Shown piece by piece: positions 16,187 through 25,978 of a stretch of DNA of 64,000 nucleotides. The notes under the pieces are model-generated. The model saw only the letters and a program-made list of their open reading frames with translations, did not search any database and was not told the origin of the DNA. Position 1 is the stretch's first letter. Each line of letters starts with the position of its first letter. The position numbers and the translations under genes were made by a program. Location of the stretch: positions 229,694 to 293,693 of the forward strand of contig NZ_JACCGK010000004.1 of assembly GCF_013416325.1 (NCBI RefSeq). The letters are read 5' to 3'. The DNA comes from Vreelandella sedimenti. GTDB lineage: Bacteria > Pseudomonadota > Gammaproteobacteria > Pseudomonadales > Halomonadaceae.

Positions 16187-17161
16187 ATGACTGTAAAAAT
16201 ATTCGACACGCCCGAGGTTCAAGACTTCATCAAAACCGTGGCCGGCTTTGATAAAGCCGGTGGCAATGACCGCGCCAAGCAGATCGTCCATCGCCTGGTC
16301 AGCGACCTGTTCAAGCTGATCGATGACTTCGATGTCACCGAGGAAGAGTACTGGGCCGGTGTCAACCTGCTCAATGCCCTGGGTAGCCAAACCCAGTTCG
16401 GGTTGCTCTCGCCCGGTCTCGGCTTTGACCACTTCCTCGATATGCGTCAAGACGCCATCGATGCCGAAGCCAAGCGCACCGGCGGCACCCCGCGTACCAT
16501 CGAAGGCCCGCTCTACGTGGCCGGTGCCCCGGAAGCGGAAGGCTTCGCCCGCATGGACGACGGCAGTGATCCCGATGCCGAGGTGATGTGGCTGACCGGT
16601 CAGGTGCGCGATGTCGACGGTACCCCGATCCCCGGCGCTAAGGTTGAAATCTGGCACTGCAACTCCAAGGGCGGCTACTCGTTCTTTGATCCCTCCCAGG
16701 ATGAGTACAACATGCGCCGCACGATCTATGCGGACAGCGAAGGCCGCTACACCGCGCGCAGCATCATTCCCTCCGGCTACGGCGTGCCTGAAGGCGCCCC
16801 CACCGATGTGGTGCTCAAGTCCCTGGGCCGTCACGGCGAACGCCCGGCGCATATCCACTACTTCGTCTCCGCACCGGGCCATCAGCACCTGACCACCCAG
16901 ATCAACCTGGCGGGCGACCCCTACACCTTTGACGACTTCGCCTTCGCGACTCGGGAAGAGCTGGTGGTGCCCGCTGAACGGATCGAAGATCCGGCCGAGA
17001 TCGCCAAGCGCGACCTGGACGGCCCGTTCTCCCATGTGGTGTTTAACGTCGAACTGGCTAAAACCGAAGCCCCTGAGCTGCAAGTGCGTCACGCCCGCCC
17101 CCGCGCCAAGGAAGACGAGCAGGATCTCGCTAGCCAGTTGGCTGGTACCGCGAAGGTTTAA
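16187..17161 (+). CDS. catA: Catechol 1,2-dioxygenase CatA
   Basis: CatA opens catechol between its hydroxyl groups to cis,cis-muconate using non-haem Fe(III). The 324-aa protein has an N-terminal helical linker domain (about 1-105) and the intradiol beta-sandwich. The four iron ligands are visible at Tyr164 (GGYSFFDP), Tyr198 (SGYGVP), His222 and His224 (AHIHYF). It is slightly longer than usual because of a charged C-terminal tail. Codon use is more GC-rich and uniform than in neighbouring catabolic genes, suggesting high expression or a separate history. Gene order B-C-A with the regulator behind catA is notable. Confidence 0.95.
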   Translation: MTVKIFDTPEVQDFIKTVAGFDKAGGNDRAKQIVHRLVSDLFKLIDDFDVTEEEYWAGVNLLNALGSQTQFGLLSPGLGFDHFLDMRQDAIDAEAKRTGGTPRTIEGPLYVAGAPEAEGFARMDDGSDPDAEVMWLTGQVRDVDGTPIPGAKVEIWHCNSKGGYSFFDPSQDEYNMRRTIYADSEGRYTARSIIPSGYGVPEGAPTDVVLKSLGRHGERPAHIHYFVSAPGHQHLTTQINLAGDPYTFDDFAFATREELVVPAERIEDPAEIAKRDLDGPFSHVVFNVELAKTEAPELQVRHARPRAKEDEQDLASQLAGTAKV

Positions 17162-17270
17162 TAGCCTTGTTAATTTCCTTTAAGTGCTTGAAGGGGCTTT
17201 AAAGAAGGGCCGCGCTAGGAAGGGGAATTGGCAAGCTCCAAGGGATCCACTTTCCTTTGAATATCATAGG

Positions 17271-18173
17271 TTATGGGTAGCGGCCCATGAAGCGATCATC
17301 AACAAGCTTGTGTAAAATGGTGGTCGCTTCATTCATGAGAAGTGATGGTTTTTCACCGCGGCGACGGCTGCAGACAACAGGTGAGGTGATTGTCTTGTCC
17401 GCCAATGCTACATAAGAAATACCATCTCGTTGTACGCGCTTTACCTCCTCAGGTACCAGTGTAATACCGATATCAGAGGCGACGAGGCTAAGTGCTGTCT
17501 GAACTTCGTTTGCTTCCTGTATGACCTCAACCTTTAAGCCTTGTCGGCGGAAAATACCTAGTACCATATCTGCCAAGCTAGGACGTGGTTTGGCGGGGAA
17601 AAGAATAAGTGGATAACGTGCCAATTCTTCGCATGTAGGCGTAGTGCCCTCTAAAGGGTGACCGCTAGGAAGGGCAGCAATAAATGGCTCATTGAAGAGT
17701 ATCTCTTGCTCTACGTCTGGATCATCAATGCGAAGACGTCCAAATCCCATGTCAATACGACCTGCTTTAAGCGCCTGAATTTGCTGTATGGTCGTAAGTT
17801 CTGTCAATGATATTTCCACATTCTCAATTTGACGCAAGTCGCGAACCAGCATTGGAATCTGCCCATAAAAGATAGAGGGGACAAAGCCAATTCCAAATAG
17901 AGTTCGCTTGCTACGTGCCATGTGGCGTGTTGTATCAATAGTGACGTCTACTTTCTCCAAAATTTCTAAAGCACGCTGCTGAAAAAATATACCCGATGGT
18001 GTTAAGCGAAGGCCTCGCGAGCTTCTCTCAAACAGTTCGACCCCAACTTCCTGCTCTAGCTGTTTAACTTGGCGCGAAAGTGGCGGCTGTGACATATGCA
18101 AGCGTTTAGCGGCACAGGTGAGATTAAGCTCTTCAGCGACAACGCAAAAGTACCTCAGGTGGCGTAATTCCAT
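17271..18173 (-). CDS. catR: LysR family regulator of the BenM/CatM type
   Basis: The 300-aa protein starts MELRHLRYF, as in BenM and CatM, with the winged helix at about residues 1-60 and PPLSRQVKQLE in the recognition helix. The effector domain keeps the pattern ALKAGRIDMGFGRL and LVASDIGITLVPEEV seen in muconate/benzoate-responsive proteins. It is convergent with catA rather than divergent from catB, so it would act on the catB operator 2.7 kb away. The name is inferred from sequence and context. Confidence 0.82.
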   Translation of the reverse strand: MELRHLRYFCVVAEELNLTCAAKRLHMSQPPLSRQVKQLEQEVGVELFERSSRGLRLTPSGIFFQQRALEILEKVDVTIDTTRHMARSKRTLFGIGFVPSIFYGQIPMLVRDLRQIENVEISLTELTTIQQIQALKAGRIDMGFGRLRIDDPDVEQEILFNEPFIAALPSGHPLEGTTPTCEELARYPLILFPAKPRPSLADMVLGIFRRQGLKVEVIQEANEVQTALSLVASDIGITLVPEEVKRVQRDGISYVALADKTITSPVVCSRRRGEKPSLLMNEATTILHKLVDDRFMGRYP

Positions 18174-18594
18174 AAGAACTCCAAGGTATGAGTAACTTCT
18201 TAACTAATGGTGGCATTTACCTTCGGTGGCTTCCAATCAGGCTGCATTGCTCAAACAACCGGGCAATCTGCTACTAGCTAGGTGAGGCGCTATAACGCTA
18301 CCAGTATTTACGCACTTGAAAGCTAAATAACGTCTAAGACTTTAGTAATGCAAGGTAGTAACAAGAGGGGGAAAGCTTCCGAGTACGCCTATTCGCTGAG
18401 CTTTCAGCAACGACTCGTATAGCTTGGTTAGTCGCTGACACATAGTTGCACGAGGAAGGGGCTTCAACGCTTTATAATGCCTAGTATCGAACCGCCAGGA
18501 AATTACTTGCCGTCTAACACACCCTAGCCCATGCTTTTAGCAAGACGCTATAACCTAGGGTATTGGCTAAAACGAAACGTTAGGACGTTTGAAC
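18174..18594. other. Intergenic region before mscL
   Basis: The 420 bp contain no supported gene. A perfect TATAAT lies at 18473-18478, about 115 bp before the mscL start, but no good -35 is spaced correctly (TTGCAC at 18446 is 21 bp away). The LysR gene promoter must lie at the left end. Nothing else was recognised. Confidence 0.4.
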
Positions 18595-19122
18595 ATGGCA
18601 AAATTCTTCCAGGAATTCCGAGAGTTTGCGGTAAAAGGCAACGTCGTCGATATGGCGGTGGGGATCATTATCGGTGGGGCGTTTACGCTGATTGTGCAGA
18701 GCCTGGTGGCGGATGTGATGAACCCGCTGATTGGCTTGTTGGTGGGCGGTGTGGATTTTTCCAATCTGTTTGTAGTGTTACGCCAAGGGGCGGTGGGCGG
18801 CCCTTATGCGACGCTGGCGGATGCCCAGGAGGCAGGGGCGGTAACGCTAAACCTCGGGCTTTTTATCAATGCGGTGGTCAGCTTTATGATTGTCGCCTTC
18901 GTGGTCTTCTTATTGGTACGCACCATTAACCGATTAAAGCGCGAAGAGGCGGTAGCGCCTGCGAACCCTACGGAGCAGCCGTGCCCTTACTGTTTGATGG
19001 TGGTGCCGATCAAAGCCACGCGCTGTGGCCACTGCACAGCAATGTTGGATCAGCCAGCGGAGGCTGAAACGCCGGTTGAAGTTACCTCTGCGCCACCGCA
19101 AATGCCACCCGCAAAACCTTGA
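18595..19122 (+). CDS. mscL: Large-conductance mechanosensitive channel MscL with C-terminal Cys4 ribbon
   Basis: MscL opens under membrane tension and releases solutes on hypo-osmotic shock. The 175-aa protein has the conserved N-terminus [21 protein letters not shown] and two membrane helices (about 15-45 and 75-110). It is longer than the E. coli protein (136 aa): after the second helix comes CPYC-N10-CGHC (about residues 124-141), a zinc-ribbon-like module, then a Pro/Ala tail. ATG 18595 has AGGACG upstream. In a halophile that stores ectoine this is a direct partner of osmolyte uptake. Confidence 0.92.
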   Translation: MAKFFQEFREFAVKGNVVDMAVGIIIGGAFTLIVQSLVADVMNPLIGLLVGGVDFSNLFVVLRQGAVGGPYATLADAQEAGAVTLNLGLFINAVVSFMIVAFVVFLLVRTINRLKREEAVAPANPTEQPCPYCLMVVPIKATRCGHCTAMLDQPAEAETPVEVTSAPPQMPPAKP

Positions 19123-19130
19123 GCCACTAA

Positions 19131-19165
19131 AAAGGGCGCCACTGCTGAAGAGGCGCCCTTTCACG
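19131..19165. terminator. Bidirectional terminator between mscL and hemY
   Basis: AAAGGGCGCC (19131-19140) pairs with GGCGCCCTTT (19152-19161) around an 11-nt loop. Read leftwards the stem is followed by a T run (CCCTTTTTAG), so it works best for the hem operon; rightwards it can end mscL. Confidence 0.8.
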
Positions 19166-19182
19166 TTATACCAGCAGCAACC

Positions 19183-20460
19183 CTAGGCGCTTTTCTTAAT
19201 GGTTTTGCTGTCTTTTTGCTTACTGCCGGGCTTTTTGCTGTCGTTAGCATCGCTGGGTTGCGGCAGCGATGGCAGCGATTTGGCCAGCATTTCGACGCTG
19301 TGGCGATAGTAGAGCTGGCTCTTATTATGCTCGCCAAGGCTTGCATAGAGACGTGCAAGTTCAGCGCAAACTTCGCCATTGGGGCGCTGCCGCTGGCTGG
19401 CTTCAAAGTACTCCAACGCCTTTTGCCACTGGCCGGTGCGCAGCGAGAGGCGACCGCAGGCGAGCAGCAGCTCGGGGTCGTTGGGGCGCTCCTGCAGCCA
19501 CTTCTCGGCTTTAACTAGTTGGCGACCGGCGTTCACATTCAGCAGGCCGTAGCGTTTTACCAAGCGTGCGTCCCAGTGGTGATCCAGCGAGTGGTTGAGC
19601 AAGCGCTCGGCAATGGGCTCTTCGTTGGCTTGAATCAGCGCTTCGCTGTACAGCACGATCAGCTCGGTGTTGCCGCGCAGGTAGTCGGGCATATCAGCCC
19701 AAAGGCCACGCACCCGCTCAATGTTGGTGGGGTTTTGCGCTTCAAACACGATCAGCTCGCGGTAGGCTTTAAACTCCAACTGCTCACGCTCTTGCTGGGT
19801 AATGAGCTTCTGCGCCGCCAAGCGTGGAATCAAACGCCGTAAGCCTTCCCAATCGTTGACGCTTAAATGCACCTGTTTGAGTAGCTTGAGCACCTGCGGG
19901 TGGTTGGAGAGCTTCTTATCCAGGCGATTAAGAATCGCCAGCGCTTCTTCCGGCTGCTGACGCTCAATCATCATTTGCGCCTGCATCAAGCCAACGGCCG
20001 TATCGGCTCCGTCGGTGGTTAGCTGCGCCTGATTCAGGTGCTCCTGGGATTTCACGTGGTGGCCCTGGTAATGGGCCGCCAGCGCTGCGGATAGGTAGTT
20101 GACCAGCGGTGTGCTGGAATCATCGGCGGCATTAACCAGGGTTTTTTCGGCTTTTTTCCAGCGCCCTTCGGTCAGTGCTACCAGGCCACGCACGGTGCGC
20201 TGCATGGCGCGACGGTTACGTGCGCGGCTGTTCCAGCTACGAAAACGCCCCATAGGGCGAATAATGCCGCTGAGCAAACGCAGTACAAAGTGTAGGACGA
20301 TAAAGGCGGCAAACAGCAGCACCAGACCAAACCAAAACGATGTCTGGATGGATGAGTCGCCCACGCGGATTAGCCAATAGCCGGGCACCGACATCATCAG
20401 GTGCCCAAACAGGGCCCCGACGGCGAGGCCTGCGACAATGAGGAGAACAAGCTTTCTCAT
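19183..20460 (-). CDS. hemY: HemY-type inner-membrane TPR protein
   Basis: This is the gammaproteobacterial HemY (not the protoporphyrinogen oxidase of the same name), linked to haem synthesis and membrane organisation but without a known reaction. The 425-aa protein has two N-terminal membrane helices (about 4-24 and 42-66) and TPR-like helical repeats to about residue 390, ending in a Lys/Ser-rich tail. It overlaps hemX by 4 bp (ATGA), so it is translationally coupled as last gene of hemC-hemD-hemX-hemY. A terminator follows at 19131. Confidence 0.9.
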   Translation of the reverse strand: MRKLVLLIVAGLAVGALFGHLMMSVPGYWLIRVGDSSIQTSFWFGLVLLFAAFIVLHFVLRLLSGIIRPMGRFRSWNSRARNRRAMQRTVRGLVALTEGRWKKAEKTLVNAADDSSTPLVNYLSAALAAHYQGHHVKSQEHLNQAQLTTDGADTAVGLMQAQMMIERQQPEEALAILNRLDKKLSNHPQVLKLLKQVHLSVNDWEGLRRLIPRLAAQKLITQQEREQLEFKAYRELIVFEAQNPTNIERVRGLWADMPDYLRGNTELIVLYSEALIQANEEPIAERLLNHSLDHHWDARLVKRYGLLNVNAGRQLVKAEKWLQERPNDPELLLACGRLSLRTGQWQKALEYFEASQRQRPNGEVCAELARLYASLGEHNKSQLYYRHSVEMLAKSLPSLPQPSDANDSKKPGSKQKDSKTIKKSA

Positions 20461-21953
20461 GAATCACCTCCGCTTTGGCCACGCGTCTTATAGCGGTTGT
20501 CGATAAAGCGTGCGAGCTCCTGCTGTGAAGCGCTGATATCGGGCAGCTCGGGTTTTACCTCTGCTTCCTTGAGCTCTTGAAGGCGCGTAATAACGCTTTG
20601 GGTCTCTTCACGAGTGGTGTCGTAGTAGTCGTTCAGCAGCTGTAGCGCTTTGTCGATACTCGCGTCATAAAGCTCTTTCTCTTCGTTGAGCAGGGCCAAC
20701 TGCGTCTGCTCCAGCACTAAGCGTAGACTTTGGCGTAGGTAAGACTCTTGCTCTGGGGTAATCAGCGCTTCCAGCGCTTCATCGTGATGGCGAACCACCA
20801 CCAGGTCTTTGAGCTCTTCACCGAAGCGCGCCAGCTGGCGCTGGAAAGTGCCGGTCGGCGGCTGCTCGATGCTAGAGGTTACCGCTTGCTCCTCAATTTC
20901 TTGAGAGAGTCGCAGAGAGGAGATGCGTTCCTGCTGGGCATTGAGCGCTAAGTAGAGGCCTGTACGGTCAACCTGGGGCACGGCATCCAGAGCGGCTAGC
21001 TCATTGGCGATCGCTGCGCGTACGGGCGTCAACGCCGGGTTGTCAGCATCTACTAGGCGCGCATCGGCGGTACGCAGCAGCGCAGCTGCGCCATCAACGT
21101 CGCCTTCCAGCTGTAAACGCTGATTGGCCAGACGCAGCAGGTAGGCGGCTTCGGCATGCAACCACTCGCGCTCGTCGGTGTCCTGCTCTTGAGAGAGCTG
21201 GTCCAGCACTTGGCCCAGGGTCTCATCGACGTCGCTGCGGTAGCTGTCAAATTCATCACGCAGGTCACCCAGTGTGCTCTGCAGCGCTTCATCGCGCTCG
21301 GCTTCGCCGCTATCAAGGCGTGACTCAAGGTCACTAACCGCTTGTTGTGAGGCGCTCCCCTCAGCCTGCTGTGCGACCTCATCGAGGCGCTGCTGCTGGT
21401 TCTCCAGGCGCTGCCAGCCCTGCCAAACGACAAATGCCAAGGCAATCGCCAGGATAATCACCAGGGCAATCGCGAGGCCGCCGCTTTTACTGCCTCCGCC
21501 TTTGCCCCCACCGCTTTGGCCGTTACCGCTGCCTTTGTGGCCGGTGGGCGGCGTAGTGCCCGCCGATGACTTGCCGCTGGTCGGCTTTGACGAGGCGGCG
21601 CTTGACGATGGCGAACTAGAAGCCGACCCGCTTGAGGAAGATGGGCTGGGTTGAGCGGCACTCTGGGAAGGTGAGGCTGCGTTGCTGGATGTGGTATCTG
21701 CCGATTTAGCCGTGCTGGTAGTGCTGCTAGCAGCGGTTGAACTCGCAGTGGGCGAGCCCTTTCCACGCCGCCGCGACCGGCTATTTTTAGCGCCACTCTG
21801 AGCAGGTGTTGTTGAGCTCGGCGGTGTGTTCGGCTTGCTGGGCTCAGTCGCGTCGGTCGTGGAAGCTGCTTTGTCGGTCGTTTTAGGGACGCCCTGAGAG
21901 GCATCGGAGGACGTTGGTTGTACATCGTCCTGATCGTTTACTTGTTTGCTCAT
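20457..21953 (-). CDS. hemX: HemX family protein (uroporphyrinogen-III C-methyltransferase-like in name only)
   Basis: The 498-aa protein has a long low-complexity N-terminus rich in Ser, Thr, Pro and Gly (about residues 1-160), one membrane helix (about 163-183, LAIALVIILAIALAFVV), and a coiled-coil plus helical HemX domain outside. No methyltransferase motif is visible, so the historic annotation as SUMT should not be used. The disordered tail is unusually long. It lies 13 bp behind hemD and overlaps hemY. Confidence 0.9.
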   Translation of the reverse strand: MSKQVNDQDDVQPTSSDASQGVPKTTDKAASTTDATEPSKPNTPPSSTTPAQSGAKNSRSRRRGKGSPTASSTAASSTTSTAKSADTTSSNAASPSQSAAQPSPSSSSGSASSSPSSSAASSKPTSGKSSAGTTPPTGHKGSGNGQSGGGKGGGSKSGGLAIALVIILAIALAFVVWQGWQRLENQQQRLDEVAQQAEGSASQQAVSDLESRLDSGEAERDEALQSTLGDLRDEFDSYRSDVDETLGQVLDQLSQEQDTDEREWLHAEAAYLLRLANQRLQLEGDVDGAAALLRTADARLVDADNPALTPVRAAIANELAALDAVPQVDRTGLYLALNAQQERISSLRLSQEIEEQAVTSSIEQPPTGTFQRQLARFGEELKDLVVVRHHDEALEALITPEQESYLRQSLRLVLEQTQLALLNEEKELYDASIDKALQLLNDYYDTTREETQSVITRLQELKEAEVKPELPDISASQQELARFIDNRYKTRGQSGGDS

Positions 21954-21966
21954 GTGTCGCTAGCCC

Positions 21967-22746
21967 TTAGTAAGTTCCTTGATCGACATCGGCACCCTGT
22001 GGGTCGCAGGTCTCCAACGCCGCTATCAACGCAGCTGGCGTAGCTCCGGACGCCACCTTAAGGTCACAAAAACCCAGTATGCCAGCCAGTGTAGCCAAAC
22101 GGCGACTGGAAACGATTAGCGGTTGGTTCAAGGCCGCCTGATTGCACCATTTTGCCAGATGTTCCAGCAGTTCGCTGCTGGTGACGATCAACGCCCGGTA
22201 ATTACCTGAAGAAAGACGCGTTTGTAGCGTGGGGGCAAGGGGTTGAAACCTGCGTCGATACACCGCAGCTCGTGTTACCAGTGCCCCCCGTTCGGCAAGC
22301 GTGTCAGCGAGCAGCGGGCGGCCACCTTCACCCGCCACCAGTAGAATACGCTGGTGCGCTAACTGCTGTAACGAGGCAAGCGCCAGCAGTGCTTCGCTGG
22401 TATCTTCGCCGGCACTCGGCCCAGGCACATGCACGCGGACACCCAACTGATCATAAAGCGTCGCTGCTGTGGCGCTGCCAACGCTGTAGTAGTCAATGCC
22501 AATAGGCAACTGCGGCCAGAAGCGATCCAGCGCTTCACTTAAGCAAGTGGCCGCAAAGGGACTGATGACTATTATCTTATGGTACTGATCAATATCCAGC
22601 CAGATACGCCGCATTTCAGGGGTTTCTGGCAAGGCTTCGAGTTGCATCACATTGAGTGATTCAACGTTCTCGCCTCGCTCGCGCAGAGCAGCGGCCAACG
22701 CTTCACCGCGCTCGCCGGGGCGGCAGATCAGTACCGGTTGGCTCAT
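21967..22746 (-). CDS. hemD: Uroporphyrinogen-III synthase HemD
   Basis: HemD closes hydroxymethylbilane to uroporphyrinogen III with inversion of ring D. The 259-aa protein has the two-lobed HemD fold with weak conservation typical of the family: [17 protein letters not shown] at the start, VGSATAATL near residue 88 and a second-lobe motif [10 protein letters not shown] (about 191-200). It overlaps hemC by 4 bp, confirming operon order hemC-hemD. Confidence 0.92.
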   Translation of the reverse strand: MSQPVLICRPGERGEALAAALRERGENVESLNVMQLEALPETPEMRRIWLDIDQYHKIIVISPFAATCLSEALDRFWPQLPIGIDYYSVGSATAATLYDQLGVRVHVPGPSAGEDTSEALLALASLQQLAHQRILLVAGEGGRPLLADTLAERGALVTRAAVYRRRFQPLAPTLQTRLSSGNYRALIVTSSELLEHLAKWCNQAALNQPLIVSSRRLATLAGILGFCDLKVASGATPAALIAALETCDPQGADVDQGTY

Positions 22747-23687
22747 ATGGCGCGGCCGTAAACCTCAGCCAGAATATCGCCAGCGCCCTGGTCGAGCAGC
22801 TCTTCGGCAATGCGAATGCCCAGCGCTTCCGGTTCATGCATCGAGCCACGGCCTTCGGCGCGAAGCACTTCGGTGCCCTCTGGGTTGCCCACTAAGCCGC
22901 GTAGCCAAAGGGTTTCATTTTCAATATCCAGCACCGCGTGGCCCGCAATAGGCACTTGGCAGCCGCCCTCTAAGCGCGTGTTCATGGCCCGTTCGGCGCG
23001 CACACGCGTCGCGGTGTCCGCGTCATCCAGCGGGGCTAGCAAGGCAATCAGCTCGGGGTCATGCAGGCGGCACTCAATGCCTAGGGCTCCTTGGCCGCAG
23101 GCGGGCAGGCACACCTCCGGCGGCAGTGCTTGGGCAATCCGCTCATCCAAGCCCAACCGCTTAAGGCCCGAGGTCGCCAGGATGATGGCGTCAAATTCTC
23201 CCGCGTCTAATTTACCTAGCCGCGTTTGTACGTTGCCGCGCAAGTTGAGAATTTGCAGGTCGGGGCGGGCTTCACGCATCTGCAGGCCACGGCGTAAGCT
23301 GGCGGTGCCAATTCGTGCCCCTTCGGGAAGCTCATCAATGCTAGAGTAGTGGTTGGATACAAACGCATCGGTAGGGTCGGCCCCCTCTAGGATGACCGAT
23401 AGGCCCAGCCCTTCGGGGAAGAGCATGGGTACATCTTTCATCGAGTGGACGGCAATATCGGCACGGCCATCGAGCATGGCGTCTTCCAGCTCTTTAACGA
23501 ACAGCCCTTTACCGCCAATTTTTGAAAGCGGTGTATCGAGAATTTTGTCGCCCTTGGTAGACAGAGCTACAAGCTCGACCTCAAGGCCGCTGTGAGCCGC
23601 CATTAAGCGGTCACGAACGTACTCAGCCTGCCACATGGCCAGTTGGCTTTTACGCGTGGCAATGCGCAGTTTGGTGATTGATAGCAC
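22743..23687 (-). CDS. hemC: Hydroxymethylbilane synthase (porphobilinogen deaminase) HemC
   Basis: HemC polymerises four porphobilinogen units into hydroxymethylbilane. The 314-aa protein shows [17 protein letters not shown] at the start, the active-site region SMKDVPM and [13 protein letters not shown], and the dipyrromethane-binding Cys in [10 protein letters not shown] (about residue 244). The start is a GTG at 23687 with AGGGAGA upstream. It is the first gene of the hem operon and divergent from the LOV-GGDEF-EAL gene across 136 bp. Confidence 0.95.
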   Translation of the reverse strand: MLSITKLRIATRKSQLAMWQAEYVRDRLMAAHSGLEVELVALSTKGDKILDTPLSKIGGKGLFVKELEDAMLDGRADIAVHSMKDVPMLFPEGLGLSVILEGADPTDAFVSNHYSSIDELPEGARIGTASLRRGLQMREARPDLQILNLRGNVQTRLGKLDAGEFDAIILATSGLKRLGLDERIAQALPPEVCLPACGQGALGIECRLHDPELIALLAPLDDADTATRVRAERAMNTRLEGGCQVPIAGHAVLDIENETLWLRGLVGNPEGTEVLRAEGRGSMHEPEALGIRIAEELLDQGAGDILAEVYGRAI

Positions 23688-23823
23688 GTTATTCTCCCTA
23701 TACCGCAGACACGGCGAGTCAAGCTATGATAAGTGTCATCATAAAGCACCGAGCGCCACAGTAAAAATAACGGAACTGATTATGCTCCCGTAACGTGCTT
23801 TATCCGTCCCCCTAGGAAATTGT

Positions 23824-25881
23824 ATGTCCTCAGTGTTACCCCGCGGCCAGCTTGACCAGTTTTTCCTGCTTTCACGGGATCTGTTCTGCTGTATCGACTT
23901 TAAAGGCACGCTGCTGCAAGTCAATCCAGCCTTCGAGACGCTGCTGGGATATACCTCTGAACAGTTGATCGGGCGTTCCTGTGGTGTCGTCATTAACCCC
24001 CTTGACCACCCGGTGATCGAACGGGCGTTACAGCGAGTGCATCAAGGCGAAAAGGTCATTCCTTTTGAGGTGCGCGCTGTTTCCGCAATCGGCAAGCAGC
24101 ACTGGTTAGAAATTTCGCCGTCGTTGGGGGAGGACGTGATTTACGTAATCGCCCGGGTGATTACGCGGCGTAAAGCCAGCGAACAACAGCTAAAATTATT
24201 GGAGCGTAGCGTTGAATCAAGCACCAATGGTGTTCTTATTGTCGATGCTCAGAGCAGCGATCTGCCTCTGGTTTACGTCAACGCTGCCTTTGAGCGCATT
24301 ACCGGCTATTCGCGCAACCAGGCACTGGGGCGTAACTGCCGTTTCCTACAGGGGGAAGAGACCGACCCCGCCACCGTCAAGCAGCTACAGGTAGGGATTG
24401 CCGAGCAGCGTGAAGTACACGTGGTCATCCGTAACTATCGGCATGACGGCACGGTTTTTTGGAACGACTTGCACATTTCACCTGTACGCGATGAGAACGG
24501 CCAAGTGACCCACTTTGTAGGCGTACAGAATGATATCTCTGAACAGCGCGAATATCAGGCTCAACTCGACCATAACGCCCATCACGACGCCTTGACCGGG
24601 CTGCCCAACCGCTTGTTACTTGGTCAGCGCTTGGAAGAGGGGGGCGTGATGGCGCGCCGCTACCATCGCTATATAGCCGTGCTGTTTATTGACCTGGACG
24701 ATTTTAAGCCGATCAACGATACCTTGGGCCATGAAGTGGGCGACTTTATTCTGGTTGAAGTGGCCAGGCGGTTGGAGAATGAACTGCGCCCCTGGGACAC
24801 CGTCGCGCGTTTTGGCAGCGATGAGTTTGTGGTGTTGTTGCCGGATCTAGCCCATCAGGACGATGTTATACAGGTGGTCGAGCGGGTTCTCCAGGGGCTT
24901 TCGCCGCCCTACTGGTACCGCGACAGCGAGCTGCGCATCACCGCCAGTATCGGGATTGCCATCAATGACGGCAGCATGGACAACCCCCGCCAGCTTATTC
25001 AGCAGGCGGATTTGGCAATGTATAAAGCCAAACGGCGCGGGCGCAATACCTACTACTGGTATACCGAAGACTTGAACCGCAAGGTGAGCGAACGGGTTAG
25101 CTTACGCAGCGCGCTACAGCAAGCCATTGAGCAGCAGCAGTTCGAGCTTCATTACCAGCCGCAGATTCACGCGCCAAGCGGTCGCGTGGTGGGGGTTGAA
25201 GCGCTGATCCGCTGGCAGCACCCTGAGCGCGGCAATATCCCACCATCTGATTTTATTAGCCTTGCCGAGGATACTAGTCAGATCATTCCCATTAGCGAGT
25301 GGGTGTTGGCTACTGCCTGTCGCGATGCCCAGCAGCTCAATGGCCTGGGGTTAGGCGAGATCACCATGGCGGTCAATATTTCGCCTATGCAGTTTCAACG
25401 CCCTGGCTTCCTCACCTCCATTGAGCAGGTGCTGGCGAGCAGCGGTCTAACGCCAGCGTTGTTAGAGCTGGAGCTTACCGAGGGGGTGCTGATGGATAGC
25501 GCCGAACAAGCGATCCAGGCGTTAAAGAATTTGCGAGCGCTGGGAGTCCTGATTGCACTAGACGATTTTGGCACCGGCTTCTCTAGCCTAAGCTATTTAA
25601 AGCGGCTGCCGATTAATCGCATCAAGATTGACCGATCCTTTGTGCGCGATGTGATTTCAGACCGCCACGATGCCGCTATTATCGACGGCGTGGTCGCCAT
25701 GGCGGGGAAAATGGGGCTCGAAGTGTTGATAGAAGGCGTAGAAACGGCAGAGCAGTTTGGCTACCTGCAGCAGCGTCACTGTGACTACTATCAGGGCTAC
25801 TACTTTGCCCGCCCCATGTCCCTAAGTGCCCTGCACGCGTTTCTCCACAAACCACCTGCCGTCGTAACGTCACGCTCTTAG
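23824..25881 (+). CDS. PAS-LOV-GGDEF-EAL protein, predicted blue-light-responsive c-di-GMP enzyme
   Basis: The 685-aa cytosolic protein has PAS1 (about 8-115), a LOV domain (about 128-242), GGDEF (about 250-415) and EAL (about 430-680). The LOV motif GRNCRFLQG carries the photoactive Cys172, and the flavin contacts Asn204 (RNYRHDG), Asn214 (FWND) and Gln235 (FVGVQ) are present. The GGDEF site reads GSDEF (331-335), a change at the second glycine that may lower cyclase activity. The EAL site appears complete: EAL 459-461, [21 protein letters not shown] and EGVET. It probably breaks down, and perhaps makes, c-di-GMP under light control. Confidence 0.88.
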   Translation: MSSVLPRGQLDQFFLLSRDLFCCIDFKGTLLQVNPAFETLLGYTSEQLIGRSCGVVINPLDHPVIERALQRVHQGEKVIPFEVRAVSAIGKQHWLEISPSLGEDVIYVIARVITRRKASEQQLKLLERSVESSTNGVLIVDAQSSDLPLVYVNAAFERITGYSRNQALGRNCRFLQGEETDPATVKQLQVGIAEQREVHVVIRNYRHDGTVFWNDLHISPVRDENGQVTHFVGVQNDISEQREYQAQLDHNAHHDALTGLPNRLLLGQRLEEGGVMARRYHRYIAVLFIDLDDFKPINDTLGHEVGDFILVEVARRLENELRPWDTVARFGSDEFVVLLPDLAHQDDVIQVVERVLQGLSPPYWYRDSELRITASIGIAINDGSMDNPRQLIQQADLAMYKAKRRGRNTYYWYTEDLNRKVSERVSLRSALQQAIEQQQFELHYQPQIHAPSGRVVGVEALIRWQHPERGNIPPSDFISLAEDTSQIIPISEWVLATACRDAQQLNGLGLGEITMAVNISPMQFQRPGFLTSIEQVLASSGLTPALLELELTEGVLMDSAEQAIQALKNLRALGVLIALDDFGTGFSSLSYLKRLPINRIKIDRSFVRDVISDRHDAAIIDGVVAMAGKMGLEVLIEGVETAEQFGYLQQRHCDYYQGYYFARPMSLSALHAFLHKPPAVVTSRS

Positions 25882-25978
25882 CCGCCACAGAAATAAAAAC
25901 GGCGTGCCGCTGACCGTGGTGACTCTGGTACACTTTCTGCTAACGACTCCATTGTTTTGTCAGCAGGATATATCTTCG

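Noticed and set aside
16097..17092. Long open frame of 331 codons antisense to catA
   Set aside because: It lies entirely opposite a well-supported enzyme gene; it is a by-product of the GC-rich, uniform codon use of catA, and its composition shows no family motif.
18446..18478. Full sigma70 promoter before mscL
   Set aside because: TATAAT is perfect but the only -35-like hexamer is 21 bp away; I list just the -10 in the region note.
18531..18929. Frame overlapping mscL in another phase (132 codons)
   Set aside because: mscL is certain by motif; the other frame is a shadow with a Gly/Cys-rich random sequence.
20457..21953. HemX as uroporphyrinogen-III methyltransferase
   Set aside because: No SAM-binding or SUMT motif is present; the protein is a membrane-anchored coiled-coil protein.
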